Shown: in pieces, positions 50,362 through 58,920 of the stretch
Position numbering within the stretch: position 1 is the stretch's first letter
How the letters are laid out: every line of letters starts with the position of its first letter
Source: Aquibium microcysteis
GTDB taxonomy: Bacteria; Pseudomonadota; Alphaproteobacteria; Rhizobiales; Rhizobiaceae
DNA length: 64,000 nt
Reading direction: 5' to 3'
Assembly (NCBI RefSeq): GCF_014495845.1
Contig: NZ_CP061080.1
Location: 5,570,001-5,634,000, forward strand
Program-made: the position numbers and the translations under genes
The notes under the pieces: generated by a model
The model's database searches: none
Seen by the model: the letters and a program-made list of their open reading frames with translations, nothing else
What the model was told of the DNA's origin: nothing

Positions 50362-50604
50362 CGCATTCTCCTTTCCAACACCACCCCAGCAGGATCGCTG
50401 GGGCGCCATCGCGGTTTGGAAAGAGGGGCGAGAACGGTAAACCCTGCCTGTACGGGCGTGCCCCGCCATCGGGGCACGCCCGCGCCGCCATGCACGCCGT
50501 AACGCGCACCTGCCGGCCGGAGTTTAGAAGGCTATCGACCTTCCACGAGGCCTCTCTCAAGGCCCCAGCGAGTGATGACTATCCCCTTCAGCTATCGATA
50601 ACCC
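50362..50604 (-). ncRNA. Candidate retron msr-msd region (boundaries unresolved)
   Basis: This hairpin-rich leader precedes the operon where retron ncRNAs normally lie. Minus-strand stems are GGCCT-TGAGAG-AGGCC (50564-50549), an 11-bp perfect GC stem GGGCGTGCCCC/GGGGCACGCCC with a 6-nt loop (50481-50454), and CCCCAGC/GCTGGGG (50403-50384). I could not fix the a1/a2 pair or branching G. The best complement, GGCGCCAT (50700-50693) with ATGGCGCC (50413-50406), would need the RNA to start upstream of the proposed promoter. No protein is supported in 50362-50878. Confidence 0.4.
50371..50423 (-). promoter_or_regulatory. Stem that can sequester the ribosome binding site of the membrane-protein gene
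   Basis: In the minus-strand RNA, CTTTCCAA (50423-50416) is perfectly complementary to TTGGAAAG (50378-50371), which contains the Shine-Dalgarno of the 57-residue gene. Between them CCCCAGC/GCTGGGG (50403-50397 with 50390-50384) forms a 7-bp hairpin with a 6-nt loop. The structure would block translation, a pattern common for toxic small proteins. Confidence 0.5.
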
Positions 50605-50633
50605 AAAATAGCTTGGAACACGCGAGGGTGCAA
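50605..50633 (-). promoter_or_regulatory. Sigma70-like promoter for the retron operon
   Basis: On the minus strand TTGCAC (-35, 50633-50628) and TATTTT (-10, 50610-50605) are separated by exactly 17 nt, directly after the terminator hairpin. Transcription would begin near 50598, leaving a leader of about 235 nt before the first ATG. Confidence 0.45.
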
Positions 50634-50634
50634 G

Positions 50635-50663
50635 AAAAAAGTTCGCTATCAGCGAACTTTTTT
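50635..50663 (-). terminator. Intrinsic terminator (13-bp stem with A6/T6 flanks)
   Basis: AAAAAAGTTCGCT and AGCGAACTTTTTT form a perfect 13-bp stem with a 3-nt loop. It can act in both directions and lies about 215 nt past the HAD-mutY operon stop, insulating it from the retron promoter. It could alternatively be part of a longer retron ncRNA. Confidence 0.65.
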
Positions 50664-50878
50664 GGCTTGGCGTTAGCGTTCTTGGTGCGCCTATGGCGCC
50701 TGTCACTGCCGATCCGCACTCACAATAGTACTGCCAGAGCGGCATCTTCCGCTTGCGTTCCCGAGGGAAGTCATTCCGAACGGATACCGCTTAATGAAAC
50801 TAATGTCGGATTTTGGTAGAAATTCAGCGACTTGGCGGACGTCCGCAACGCGGTCATGCGCGATCCGCGCCGCCTGAC

Positions 50879-51496
50879 TCATCCTACCCCCCCCACCCCC
50901 ATCCCCCGCAAATCCGCCCGCAATTTCCCCGCCCCCTCGAACAGCACCGCCTGCCAGCCCGCCGCCCGGGCGCTGTCCACGTTCTTGGCGCTGTCGTCGA
51001 TGAACAGGCTCGCCGCCGGGTCGAGGCCGAAATCGCGCGCGTGGCGGTCGTAGATCGCCCTGTCCGGCTTGATCAGGCCGATCTCGCCCGACACCGTCAC
51101 GCCGCGCGGGCGGTTGAGGAAGTCGAAGCGCTGGCGGGCCTCGGCGAAGGTGTCGGCGGCGAAGTTGGTGAGCATGGTCACGTCGTGCCCGGCGTCGATC
51201 AGCCCGGTCATGATCGCCACCGTGTCGTCATAGGCGTGCGGCACCATCTCGTGCCAGGATTTCCGGAAGGCGCGGATGTTGTCTTCCTCGTGCGGGTGGC
51301 TGGCGATCAGCAGCGCTTCGGCCTCGGCCCAGCTGCGGCCGCGGTCCTGCTCCAGGTTCCAGTCATGCGTGCAGACCGTCTCGAAGAACCGGCGCCGGCG
51401 CGCCGCGTCGGGGATGATGCGCTTGAACGGCAGGTCCGGATCGTAGTGGATCAGCACCTTGCCGATGTCGAAGACGATGTGGCGGATCGCGGTCAT
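50879..51496 (-). CDS. HAD-superfamily hydrolase
   Basis: 205 residues. Motif I FDIGKVL has Gly where most HAD phosphatases have the second Asp (DxD), a variant seen in haloacid-dehalogenase/epoxide-hydrolase-like members. Other motifs are MLTNFAADT (II), KPDRAIY (III) and FIDDSAKNV (IV). Substrate unknown. The ATG overlaps the mutY stop by 4 nt, so the pair is coupled, as in other Rhizobiales. Confidence 0.85.
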   Translation of the reverse strand: MTAIRHIVFDIGKVLIHYDPDLPFKRIIPDAARRRRFFETVCTHDWNLEQDRGRSWAEAEALLIASHPHEEDNIRAFRKSWHEMVPHAYDDTVAIMTGLIDAGHDVTMLTNFAADTFAEARQRFDFLNRPRGVTVSGEIGLIKPDRAIYDRHARDFGLDPAASLFIDDSAKNVDSARAAGWQAVLFEGAGKLRADLRGMGVGGVG

Positions 51497-52620
51497 GCTT
51501 CACTCCTCGTGGGACGCCGGGCGGCCGGCTTGCCGGTCGCGCCCGGTATGGCGGTCTCGATGGCCTTCTTCATGACGGTCGGCAGCGCCTCGCCGGGCAG
51601 TTCCGCGCGCGCCGACCACCAGGCGCCGGCGGGCGCGGCGCGGTCGGTGCGGGCGTGGTAGACGGAAAGCCTGAGCTCGAAATGGGTGAAGACGTGCGTC
51701 ACCGTGCCCGCCGGCCGCCAGTCGGCCGAAAAGGGCGCCGCACCGGTCCCGGCCGCGCCGTCCACCCGCGCCGTCCAGGCGCTGGTCGGCGGCTCGCTCA
51801 TGCCGCCGAGAAGGCCCTTGTCCGGCCGCCGGCGCAGCAGCACCGCGCCGCGGCTGTTCTCCGCCACGAAGGCCGCGCCCTGCCGCACCGGCTTTTCCGC
51901 CTTCGGCGCCTTGACCGGAAACTGCTCCTGCGTGCCCGCGCGAAACGCCGCGCAGCCGTCGTTGATCGGGCAGAGCGGGCAGGCCGGCCGCTTCGGCGTG
52001 CAGATCGTGGCGCCGAGATCCATCGTCGCCTGCGCGAAGTCGCCCGGCCGGTCGGGGGGCAGAAGCTCCTGCACCAGCGCCTTGATCTGCGGCTTGGCGG
52101 CCGGCAGCGGGGTGGCGATGGCGGCGAGCCGCGTCATCACCCGCTCGACATTGCCGTCCACCACCGCCGCCGGCCGGGAGAACGCGATCGCGGCGATGGC
52201 GGCGGCCGTGTAGTCGCCGATGCCGGGCAGCGCCTTCAGCCCGTCCAGATCGTCCGGAAACCGCCCGCCATGCCGCTCCGCCACCATTTCGGCGCATGTC
52301 TTCAGGTTGCGTGCACGCGAGTAATAGCCGAGCCCGGCCCAGGCCTTCAGGATGTCCTCGGCGGGGGCCGCCGCCAGCGCCGCCACCGTCGGCCAGCGCC
52401 GGGTGAAGGTCTCGAAATAGGGTTTTACCGCCTGCACCGTCGTCTGCTGCAGCATGATCTCCGATAGCCACACCCGGTAGGGGTCGGGGCGTGCGCCCGC
52501 GCGGGCCTCGGCCGGGCCGATGCGCCAGGGCAGCCGCCGGTGATGCCGGTCGTACCAGTCGAGCAGCGCGGCGGCGATCGCCGGCCCGTCGTCCTTCGTC
52601 CTTATCGTGCGGGCATTCAT
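51493..52620 (-). CDS. mutY: A/G-specific adenine glycosylase
   Basis: 375 residues. The helix-hairpin-helix region (LPGIGDYTAAAIAAIAF) is followed by catalytic Asp in AVVDGNVERV, and the [4Fe-4S] loop has C-x6-C-x2-C-x5-C (CTPKRPACPLCPINDGC). The C-terminal NUDIX-like domain (about 240-355) recognises 8-oxoG. MutY removes adenine opposite 8-oxoguanine. Divergent from dciA with a 74-nt gap. Confidence 0.95.
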   Translation of the reverse strand: MNARTIRTKDDGPAIAAALLDWYDRHHRRLPWRIGPAEARAGARPDPYRVWLSEIMLQQTTVQAVKPYFETFTRRWPTVAALAAAPAEDILKAWAGLGYYSRARNLKTCAEMVAERHGGRFPDDLDGLKALPGIGDYTAAAIAAIAFSRPAAVVDGNVERVMTRLAAIATPLPAAKPQIKALVQELLPPDRPGDFAQATMDLGATICTPKRPACPLCPINDGCAAFRAGTQEQFPVKAPKAEKPVRQGAAFVAENSRGAVLLRRRPDKGLLGGMSEPPTSAWTARVDGAAGTGAAPFSADWRPAGTVTHVFTHFELRLSVYHARTDRAAPAGAWWSARAELPGEALPTVMKKAIETAIPGATGKPAARRPTRSEA

Positions 52621-52694
52621 GCGCTATCATGCGCTCCTGGCGGCGGCTCGTCCCCGGCCATAGCAGACCCGTCGGCCATGAGGAAACGCCACAG

Positions 52695-53192
52695 ATGACA
52701 GCAAAGCCCGGCCGGGCCGGCGCCGTGCACGTCAGCGACCTCGCCACCGCGCTGCTCGATCCCGTCCTGCGCAAGCGCGCCGGCATGACGGTCGGCCTCG
52801 TCCAGTCCTGGGAGGAGATCGTCGGCACGCGGCTCGCCGGCGCCACCCGTCCCGAGCGCATCGCCTGGCCGCGCCGCATGACCGAGGACGATCCCTTCGA
52901 GCCGGCCACGCTGATCATCGCCTGCGAGGGCGCCATGGCGCTGCGTCTCCAGCACGAGACCGGCGAGATCATCGCCCGCGTCAACGCCTTCCTCGGCTTC
53001 CAGGCCATCGGCCGCATCAGGATCGTCCAGAAGCCGGTGACGGTCCCGCAGGCCAACGTGCCCCGCCCGCCGCGGCCGCTGCGCCCCGAGGAAGCGACGC
53101 AGCTCGCCGGCACGGTGGGAAAGATCGAGGACGACGGCCTGCGGGCCGCGCTCGAACGGCTGGGCCGCTCCGTCATCGGCTCCAGGCGCTGA
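52695..53192 (+). CDS. DUF721/DciA-like protein
   Basis: 165 residues with the DUF721 domain: SLATALLDPVLRKRAG-like start, LVQSWEEIVG, then a KH-like region ending in FLGFQAIGRIRIVQ. DciA proteins load or regulate the DnaB helicase in bacteria lacking DnaC. Assignment to that function is by family. Conserved neighbour of mutY, the DsbA-like gene and smc in Rhizobiales. Confidence 0.85.
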   Translation: MTAKPGRAGAVHVSDLATALLDPVLRKRAGMTVGLVQSWEEIVGTRLAGATRPERIAWPRRMTEDDPFEPATLIIACEGAMALRLQHETGEIIARVNAFLGFQAIGRIRIVQKPVTVPQANVPRPPRPLRPEEATQLAGTVGKIEDDGLRAALERLGRSVIGSRR

Positions 53193-53336
53193 GCCCGACG
53201 CGCCCGGTCGTCGCGCCTTCGTGATCCCGGCGTGAAAAAGGGGGCTGTGATCGACGCCGCGTCTGCCATAAATAGCGCGCACTGTCGTCCTTCACTGGCC
53301 GTCGTCACATTGTCCTGATCGCACTGGGTGATTCGA

Positions 53337-54038
53337 ATGATACACAAGGTTTCGCGTCGTCAGATCGTCGGATCGCTGGCGCTCCTGCCTGCGGCCGCTC
53401 TGCTGGCCTCCTGCAGCGACGCGGCCGGGCCGGCGCAGGCGCAGTCCGACAGCACCACGACCGGCGCCACGGAGGCCGCGCCCGATTCACGCGGGACGGT
53501 CGACATGGAAAAGCTGCTGGCCCCGGGTCCGCTGCCCGAGAAGGTCTACGGCGAGGCCGGTGCGCCCGTCACCATCGTCGAATATGCCTCGATGACCTGC
53601 GGCCACTGCGCCGCCTTCCACACCACCACCTTCCCGGAGCTGAAGTCGAAATACATCGACACCGGCAAGGTGAAGCTCATCATGCGCGAGTTCCCCTTCG
53701 ATCCGCGCGCGGAGGCCGGCTTCATGCTGGCCCGCTGCTCGCAGGACAAGTATTTCGCCATGGTCGACGTGCTGTTCCGGCAGCAGGAATCCTGGGTCCG
53801 CGTCCAGGACGCGCGCGCCGCGCTGCTGCAGATCGCCCGTCTGGCCGGTTTTTCACAGGAGTCCTTCGAGGCCTGCTTGACCGACCAGAAGCTTCTGATG
53901 GATGTCAGGGCGGTGAAGGATCGCGGCGAGAAGGAATTCGGCGTCGACGCGACACCGACCTTCTTCATCGGCGGAAAGAAATATGCGGGGGCCATGTCGA
54001 TTGGCGAGTTCTCGGCCATCATTGACCCTCTGCTCTGA
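53337..54038 (+). CDS. DsbA-family thiol:disulfide oxidoreductase, lipoprotein-like
   Basis: 233 residues. The N-terminus has SRRQIVG, a possible Tat motif, then a hydrophobic stretch and a lipobox-like LLASC (Cys26). The thioredoxin-like domain carries the active-site C88-G-H-C91 in TCGHCAAFH and the cis-proline loop DATPTFF. It resembles the BdbD/DsbA group (thioredoxin_4). The ATG at 53337 is preferred; a GTG three codons earlier is possible. Confidence 0.9.
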   Translation: MIHKVSRRQIVGSLALLPAAALLASCSDAAGPAQAQSDSTTTGATEAAPDSRGTVDMEKLLAPGPLPEKVYGEAGAPVTIVEYASMTCGHCAAFHTTTFPELKSKYIDTGKVKLIMREFPFDPRAEAGFMLARCSQDKYFAMVDVLFRQQESWVRVQDARAALLQIARLAGFSQESFEACLTDQKLLMDVRAVKDRGEKEFGVDATPTFFIGGKKYAGAMSIGEFSAIIDPLL

Positions 54039-54098
54039 TCCTGCCCCGACCGGCCGGCGCGGCATCGCCGTGCCGCCCGTCCTGCGGGGAGCGTCCTG

Positions 54099-57000
54099 AT
54101 GCGCTTCTCGCGCCTGCGCCTCCTCGGCTTCAAGTCCTTCGTCGAGCCGGCCGACTTCGTCATCGAGGGCGGGCTCACCGGCGTCGTCGGCCCGAACGGC
54201 TGCGGCAAGTCCAACCTCGTCGAGGCCCTGCGCTGGGTCATGGGCGAGAACTCCTACAAGAACATGCGCGCGTCCGGCATGGACGACGTCATCTTCTCCG
54301 GCTCCGGCACCAGGCCCGCCCGCAACACCGCCGAGGTCACGCTCTTCCTCGACAATTCCGGCCGCACCGCGCCGCCCGGCTGGAACGATGCCGACGAGCT
54401 GCAGGTGTCGCGCCGCATCGAGCGCGAGGCGGGCTCCGTCTACCGCATCAACGGCCGTGAGGCCCGGGCGCGCGACGTCCAGCTGCTCTTCGCCGACCAG
54501 TCGACCGGTGCCCGCTCGCCCTCGATGGTCGGGCAGGGCCGCATCGGCGAGCTGATCCAGGCCAGGCCCCAGGCCCGCCGCGCGCTGCTGGAGGAGGCGG
54601 CGGGCATTTCCGGCCTCCACACCCGCCGCCACGAGGCGGAGCTGCGCCTGCGCGCCGCCGAACAGAACCTCGAACGGCTGGACGACGTCACCGGCGAACT
54701 CGAGAGCAGGATCGAGAGCCTGAAGCGCCAGGCCCGCCAGGCCACGCGCTTCCGCGCGCTCTCGGCCGACATCCGCCAGGCGGAGGCCACGCTGCTGCAT
54801 CTGCGCTGGACGCAGGCGAAGGCGCAGGAGGCGGAGGCCGGGCAGGCGCTCACCGCCGCCACAGCCGTCGTCGCCGCGCAGGCGCAGGCGCAGATGGCCG
54901 CCGCCAGGGACCAGGGCGTCGGCGCCATGAAGCTGCCCGAGCTGCGCGAGGCGGCGGCGGCGGCGGCGGCCGTGCTGCAGCGCCTGGGCATCGCCCGCAC
55001 CCAGCTCGACGAGGAGGCGCAGCGCCTGCGCGCCCGGGCCGACGAACTGGAGAAGCGCCTCGTCCAGCTTGACGCCGACATCGCCCGCGAGGAGCAGATG
55101 GTGCGCGACGATGCCGAGGCGCTGGCGCGCCTCGATGCCGAGGGGGCGGCGCTGGCGCGCGCCGACGCCGGTTCCGGCGAGCGCGAGGCGGCCGCGGGCC
55201 GGGCCCTCGAGGCGGCGACCGTCCGGCTCGCCGAAAGCGAGGCCGCGCTGGCGGAGGTCACCGCCGGGCGGGCCGAGGCCGCCGCCGAGCGAATGCAGCT
55301 CGAACGGTCGATGCGCGAGCATGCCGACCGCAAGGGCAGGCTCGACCGCCAGCTGGCCGACGCCGCGCGCGAGGCCGAGCAGATCGTGGCGCGCCTCGCC
55401 GCGCTGCCGGATCCGGCCGACCGGAAGCGGCTCGCCGACGAGGCCGCCGCGCGCGCCGCCGCCGCCGAGGCCGCCGCCGTCGCCGCCGAGAAGGCGGTGG
55501 CCGCCGCGCGCGCCCGCGAGGCGTCGCTGCGCCCGGCCGTGCAGGAGGCGCGTGCCGCCCTGCAGCGCGTCGACACCGAGGCCCGCACGCTGGCGAGGGT
55601 GCTCGGCGCCGGCGGCCCGGGCCGCTTTCCGGCCGCGCTGGAAGCGATCAGGGTCGCGCGCGGCTACGAGACGGCGCTGGGTGCCGCCATCGGCGAGGAT
55701 CTCGACGCGCCGCTCGATCGCCAGGCTCCGGCCCACTGGGGCGGGGCGCAGGCAGGGCCCGCCGATCCGGCCCTGCCCGAGGGCGCCGAACCGCTCGCCG
55801 CGCATGTCGAGGCGCCGCAGGCGCTCGCCCGCCGGCTGTCGCAGATCGGCATCGTCGAAAAGGCCGACGGTCCCCGCCTGCAGCCGCTGCTTGCGCCCGG
55901 CCAGCGTCTCGTCAGCCGCGACGGCGCGGTCTGGCGCTGGGACGGCTTCGTGGCCGGCGCCGACGCGCCCACCGCCGCCGCGCAGCGGCTCGCGCAGAAG
56001 AACCGGCTCGCCGAGCTGGAGGGGGAGGCCGTCGCCGCGGCCGGCCGCCTGCGCCAGGCCGAGACCGGGCTGGCCGAGGCGGAGGCGTCGCTGCGCGCCG
56101 CGGTCGAGGCCGAGAAGGCCGCGCGCGAGGCCTGGCGGACGAGCCAGCGTGGCCTCGGCGAGGCGCGCGAGGAGCTTGCCCGTGCCGAACGCGCGGCCGG
56201 CGAGATCGCTGCCCGCCGCGCCGCGCTCGCCGAGGCGCTCGCCCGCGTCAGCGAGGGCCGCGACGAGGCCGCCCGCCTTCTGGCGCAGGCCGAGGCTGCC
56301 TTCGCCGCCGCGCCCGATCCGCGCGCGCTGCAGTCCGTCTTCGAGGCGCGGTCCGGCGCCGTGGCCCGCGATCGCGCCGCCGTCGCCGACGCCCGCGCGG
56401 CGCTCGACGGATCGCGGCGCGAGGCCGAGGCGCGCCGCGCACGGCTGGCGGCCATCGCCGCCGAGCGCGAGCGCTGGACCGCCCGTGCCTCCAATGCCGA
56501 CCGCCAGATCGCCGCGCTGGCCGGCCGCCGGGCCGAGGCGGCGGCGGAGCGCGCGGCCATGGCCGAGGCGCCGGACGACCTCGCCGACCGCCGCCGCGCG
56601 CTTCTGGCCGAACTGTCGGCCGCCGAGAAGAAGCGCCGGGAGGCGGCCGACCGGCTGGCCGCGGCCGAGGCCGCGCAGGCCGCGCTCGACAAGGCCGCCA
56701 CCGCCGCGATCCAGGCCCTGTCCTCGGCGCGCGAGGCCCGCGCCCGCGCCGAGGAGCGTCTGGCGGCCGCCGACGACCGCCGCCGCGAGGCCGAGGGGCG
56801 CATCGCCGAGACGCTCGGCGTCGCGCCGAACCTCGTCATCCGCCAGACCGGCCTGCAGCCCGGCGATCCCGCGCCCGACCTGGCCGAGGTCGAGCGCCGC
56901 GTCGACCGTCTGCGCATCGAGCGCGAGCGGCTCGGCGCCGTCAACCTGCGCGCCGAGGAGGAGCAGCGCGAGCTCTCCGGCCGGCTCGACCTGATCGTGT

Positions 57001-57557
57001 CGGAGCGCGGCGACGTCGTCGAGGCCATCCGGACGCTGCGCCAGGCGATCCAGAGCCTCAACCGCGAGGGCCGCGAGCGGCTGCTGGCCGCCTTCGACGT
57101 CGTCGACGGCCAGTTCCGGCGCCTCTTCACCCATCTCTTCGGCGGCGGCAGGGCCGAGCTCCAGCTCGTCGAATCCGACGATCCGCTCGAGGCCGGCCTC
57201 GAGATCCTCGCCCGGCCGCCGGGCAAGAAGCCGCAGACCATGACGCTGCTCTCCGGCGGCGAGCAGGCGCTCACCGCCATGGCGCTGATCTTCGCCGTCT
57301 TCCTCACCAATCCGGCACCGATCTGCGTGCTCGACGAGGTCGACGCGCCGCTCGACGACCACAATGTCGAGCGCTTCTGCAACCTCATGGACGAGATGGC
57401 TCGCACGACGCAGACCCGCTTCGTCATCATCACCCACAACCCGATCACCATGGCCCGCATGGACCGCCTCTTCGGCGTCACCATGGCCGAACAGGGCGTC
57501 AGCCAGCTCGTCTCCGTCGACCTCCAGACCGCCGAGCGCATCCGCGAAGCCGTCTGA
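54099..57557 (+). CDS. smc: Chromosome segregation protein SMC
   Basis: 1152-residue SMC ATPase of the ScpAB condensin. Walker A GPNGCGKS (31-38), signature LSGGEQ (1051-1056), Walker B with Asp1079-Glu1080 (VLDEVDAP). Two very Ala/Arg/Glu-rich coiled coils flank a compact hinge (about 515-650). The strong GCC/GAG bias of the coiled coils creates long spurious frames on other strands. Followed directly by the repeat array with the IS110 element. Confidence 0.97.
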   Translation: MRFSRLRLLGFKSFVEPADFVIEGGLTGVVGPNGCGKSNLVEALRWVMGENSYKNMRASGMDDVIFSGSGTRPARNTAEVTLFLDNSGRTAPPGWNDADELQVSRRIEREAGSVYRINGREARARDVQLLFADQSTGARSPSMVGQGRIGELIQARPQARRALLEEAAGISGLHTRRHEAELRLRAAEQNLERLDDVTGELESRIESLKRQARQATRFRALSADIRQAEATLLHLRWTQAKAQEAEAGQALTAATAVVAAQAQAQMAAARDQGVGAMKLPELREAAAAAAAVLQRLGIARTQLDEEAQRLRARADELEKRLVQLDADIAREEQMVRDDAEALARLDAEGAALARADAGSGEREAAAGRALEAATVRLAESEAALAEVTAGRAEAAAERMQLERSMREHADRKGRLDRQLADAAREAEQIVARLAALPDPADRKRLADEAAARAAAAEAAAVAAEKAVAAARAREASLRPAVQEARAALQRVDTEARTLARVLGAGGPGRFPAALEAIRVARGYETALGAAIGEDLDAPLDRQAPAHWGGAQAGPADPALPEGAEPLAAHVEAPQALARRLSQIGIVEKADGPRLQPLLAPGQRLVSRDGAVWRWDGFVAGADAPTAAAQRLAQKNRLAELEGEAVAAAGRLRQAETGLAEAEASLRAAVEAEKAAREAWRTSQRGLGEAREELARAERAAGEIAARRAALAEALARVSEGRDEAARLLAQAEAAFAAAPDPRALQSVFEARSGAVARDRAAVADARAALDGSRREAEARRARLAAIAAERERWTARASNADRQIAALAGRRAEAAAERAAMAEAPDDLADRRRALLAELSAAEKKRREAADRLAAAEAAQAALDKAATAAIQALSSAREARARAEERLAAADDRRREAEGRIAETLGVAPNLVIRQTGLQPGDPAPDLAEVERRVDRLRIERERLGAVNLRAEEEQRELSGRLDLIVSERGDVVEAIRTLRQAIQSLNREGRERLLAAFDVVDGQFRRLFTHLFGGGRAELQLVESDDPLEAGLEILARPPGKKPQTMTLLSGGEQALTAMALIFAVFLTNPAPICVLDEVDAPLDDHNVERFCNLMDEMARTTQTRFVIITHNPITMARMDRLFGVTMAEQGVSQLVSVDLQTAERIREAV

Positions 57558-57573
57558 ACCCGGCCCCCGCCGC

Positions 57574-57613
57574 CAGCACCGCCGCCCATCCTCCAACCCC
57601 ACGCAGTGGGGGG
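57574..57613. repeat. Left fragment of the repeat array, split by IS110
   Basis: CCATCCTCCAACCCCACGCA followed by GTGGGGGGG matches the 3' end of the units at 59.2-61.1 kb and stops exactly at the IS boundary. It shows that the array originally began just after smc and that the IS entered one unit. Confidence 0.85.
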
Positions 57614-57626
57614 GACTCCCCACCGT

Positions 57627-58877
57627 CTAGCAAGGGGTTTTCTGGGTCGCCCGGGATGGGTCGAAGGTGGTTCCGGCCTTCAGCATGGCGCAGGCGACGT
57701 TGAGGAGGCGGTCGGCGACGGAGCGCAGGGCGCGTCCGTGGCTGTGACCTCGGCTTCGAAGGGCGGTATACTTCGAACGGCTGTTGAGGTCGTGCTGGAT
57801 GGCGACGCGCGCCCAGTGGTACACGGCATTGGCGAGCCGGTCGTGGCAGGCTTGTCGTCGGATGACGATGCAACTCTTGCCCGACCGCTTGGTGACCGGC
57901 GCCACTCCTGTCAGACTGCGCAAGGCGGCGTAGTCGCGTCGCTGCAGGGCATCGAAGGCTTCTGCAAGCAGCGTGGCGAGGACGATCCTTCCCACTCCCG
58001 GCAAGGATGCGAGGATCTCCACGTCATGCTGCTTCACCTGCCCCGGCTCGGTCTCCTCGGCGGGGATGAGGCGGGCGGTCAGGGCATCGAGCTGATGGTG
58101 GGCCTGCCTGAGCTGCCGGTTCACCAGGCGGATGCGCGCAACGAGCATGTCGATGTGGGCGCTGGCGGCCTCGGTCGTCCCGGCGGCGACCGCGAGGGGC
58201 GGCTTGCGCAGCGCGGCGAGCACATGGGCGGCATCGAAGCGGCGGATGCGATGGCGCTTGAGAAGCCCGGCGATCGTCGCCTCGCGGATGCGCGCGGCCT
58301 TGGCCGGCGTCGGCGCGGTCTCCCACAGATCGAGCAGCCACGCGGCGCCGAGATCGTCTTCGAGCTCGAGCAGCGCCGGAAAGTAGCGCCAGAGCTGCTC
58401 GCGCATGCGGTTCGTCAGCCGGCTGCGCTCGGCACCGAGACCCTCGGCCATGCGCGACCACTCGCGCAGTTCGACGACGACGGGATCGGCGGCCGCGAGC
58501 GGCCGGAAGCACCGGGCATCGGTTCGCAGGGCCGAGGCCATCACTTCCGCGTCGCGGCTGTCGTCCTTGGCGCCGGCGAGGGTGAAGCGGTCGCGGAAGC
58601 GATCCATCTGCTTGGGATTGATGGCGTGCACCGCGAAGCCGCGCTCGACCAGCGTTTCGACCACGGGGCCATGCGGCACCTCGATCGCGACCCGGATCCG
58701 GCCCGCCTCGGGCGCACCGCTGGTCGACGTCAGCCAGGCCGCCATCTCGGCGAGGCCTTCGCCGCCGTGCCTGAAGACCCTTTCGCCGATTCTCCGGCCA
58801 TCACCGTCCGTGAGGAACACATGATGGCTCTGCGACGCCCAGTCGACGCCGGCATACCACTGTTTCTGATCGGTCAT
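57627..58877 (-). CDS. IS110-family DEDD transposase/recombinase
   Basis: 416 residues. The N-terminal RuvC-like DEDD domain has Asp12 (AGVDWA), Glu66 (VAIEVPHG) and the Asp cluster 105-109 (KDDSRD). A coiled coil follows (about 240-290) and then the C-terminal Tnp domain (LPGVGRIVLATLL, LRSLTGVAP then KRSGKS) with the expected catalytic serine region. The ATG at 58877 has GAGAAAGGAC just upstream; an extension of ten residues is less likely. Complete and probably active. Confidence 0.93.
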   Translation of the reverse strand: MTDQKQWYAGVDWASQSHHVFLTDGDGRRIGERVFRHGGEGLAEMAAWLTSTSGAPEAGRIRVAIEVPHGPVVETLVERGFAVHAINPKQMDRFRDRFTLAGAKDDSRDAEVMASALRTDARCFRPLAAADPVVVELREWSRMAEGLGAERSRLTNRMREQLWRYFPALLELEDDLGAAWLLDLWETAPTPAKAARIREATIAGLLKRHRIRRFDAAHVLAALRKPPLAVAAGTTEAASAHIDMLVARIRLVNRQLRQAHHQLDALTARLIPAEETEPGQVKQHDVEILASLPGVGRIVLATLLAEAFDALQRRDYAALRSLTGVAPVTKRSGKSCIVIRRQACHDRLANAVYHWARVAIQHDLNSRSKYTALRSRGHSHGRALRSVADRLLNVACAMLKAGTTFDPSRATQKTPC

Positions 58878-58920
58878 GTCCTTTCTCCCTTCGAGCATGC
58901 GAGCCACCGCGACCTTCGCC

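Noticed and set aside
50635..50663. 13-bp hairpin as the msd stem
   Set aside because: It fits a bidirectional intrinsic terminator better (A6/T6 flanks, end of the HAD-mutY operon, a sigma70-like promoter immediately after it). Kept only as an alternative.
53853..57623. 1256-residue antisense frame opposite smc
   Set aside because: It mirrors the repetitive GCC/GAG codons of the SMC coiled coils. The sense frame has intact ATPase motifs.
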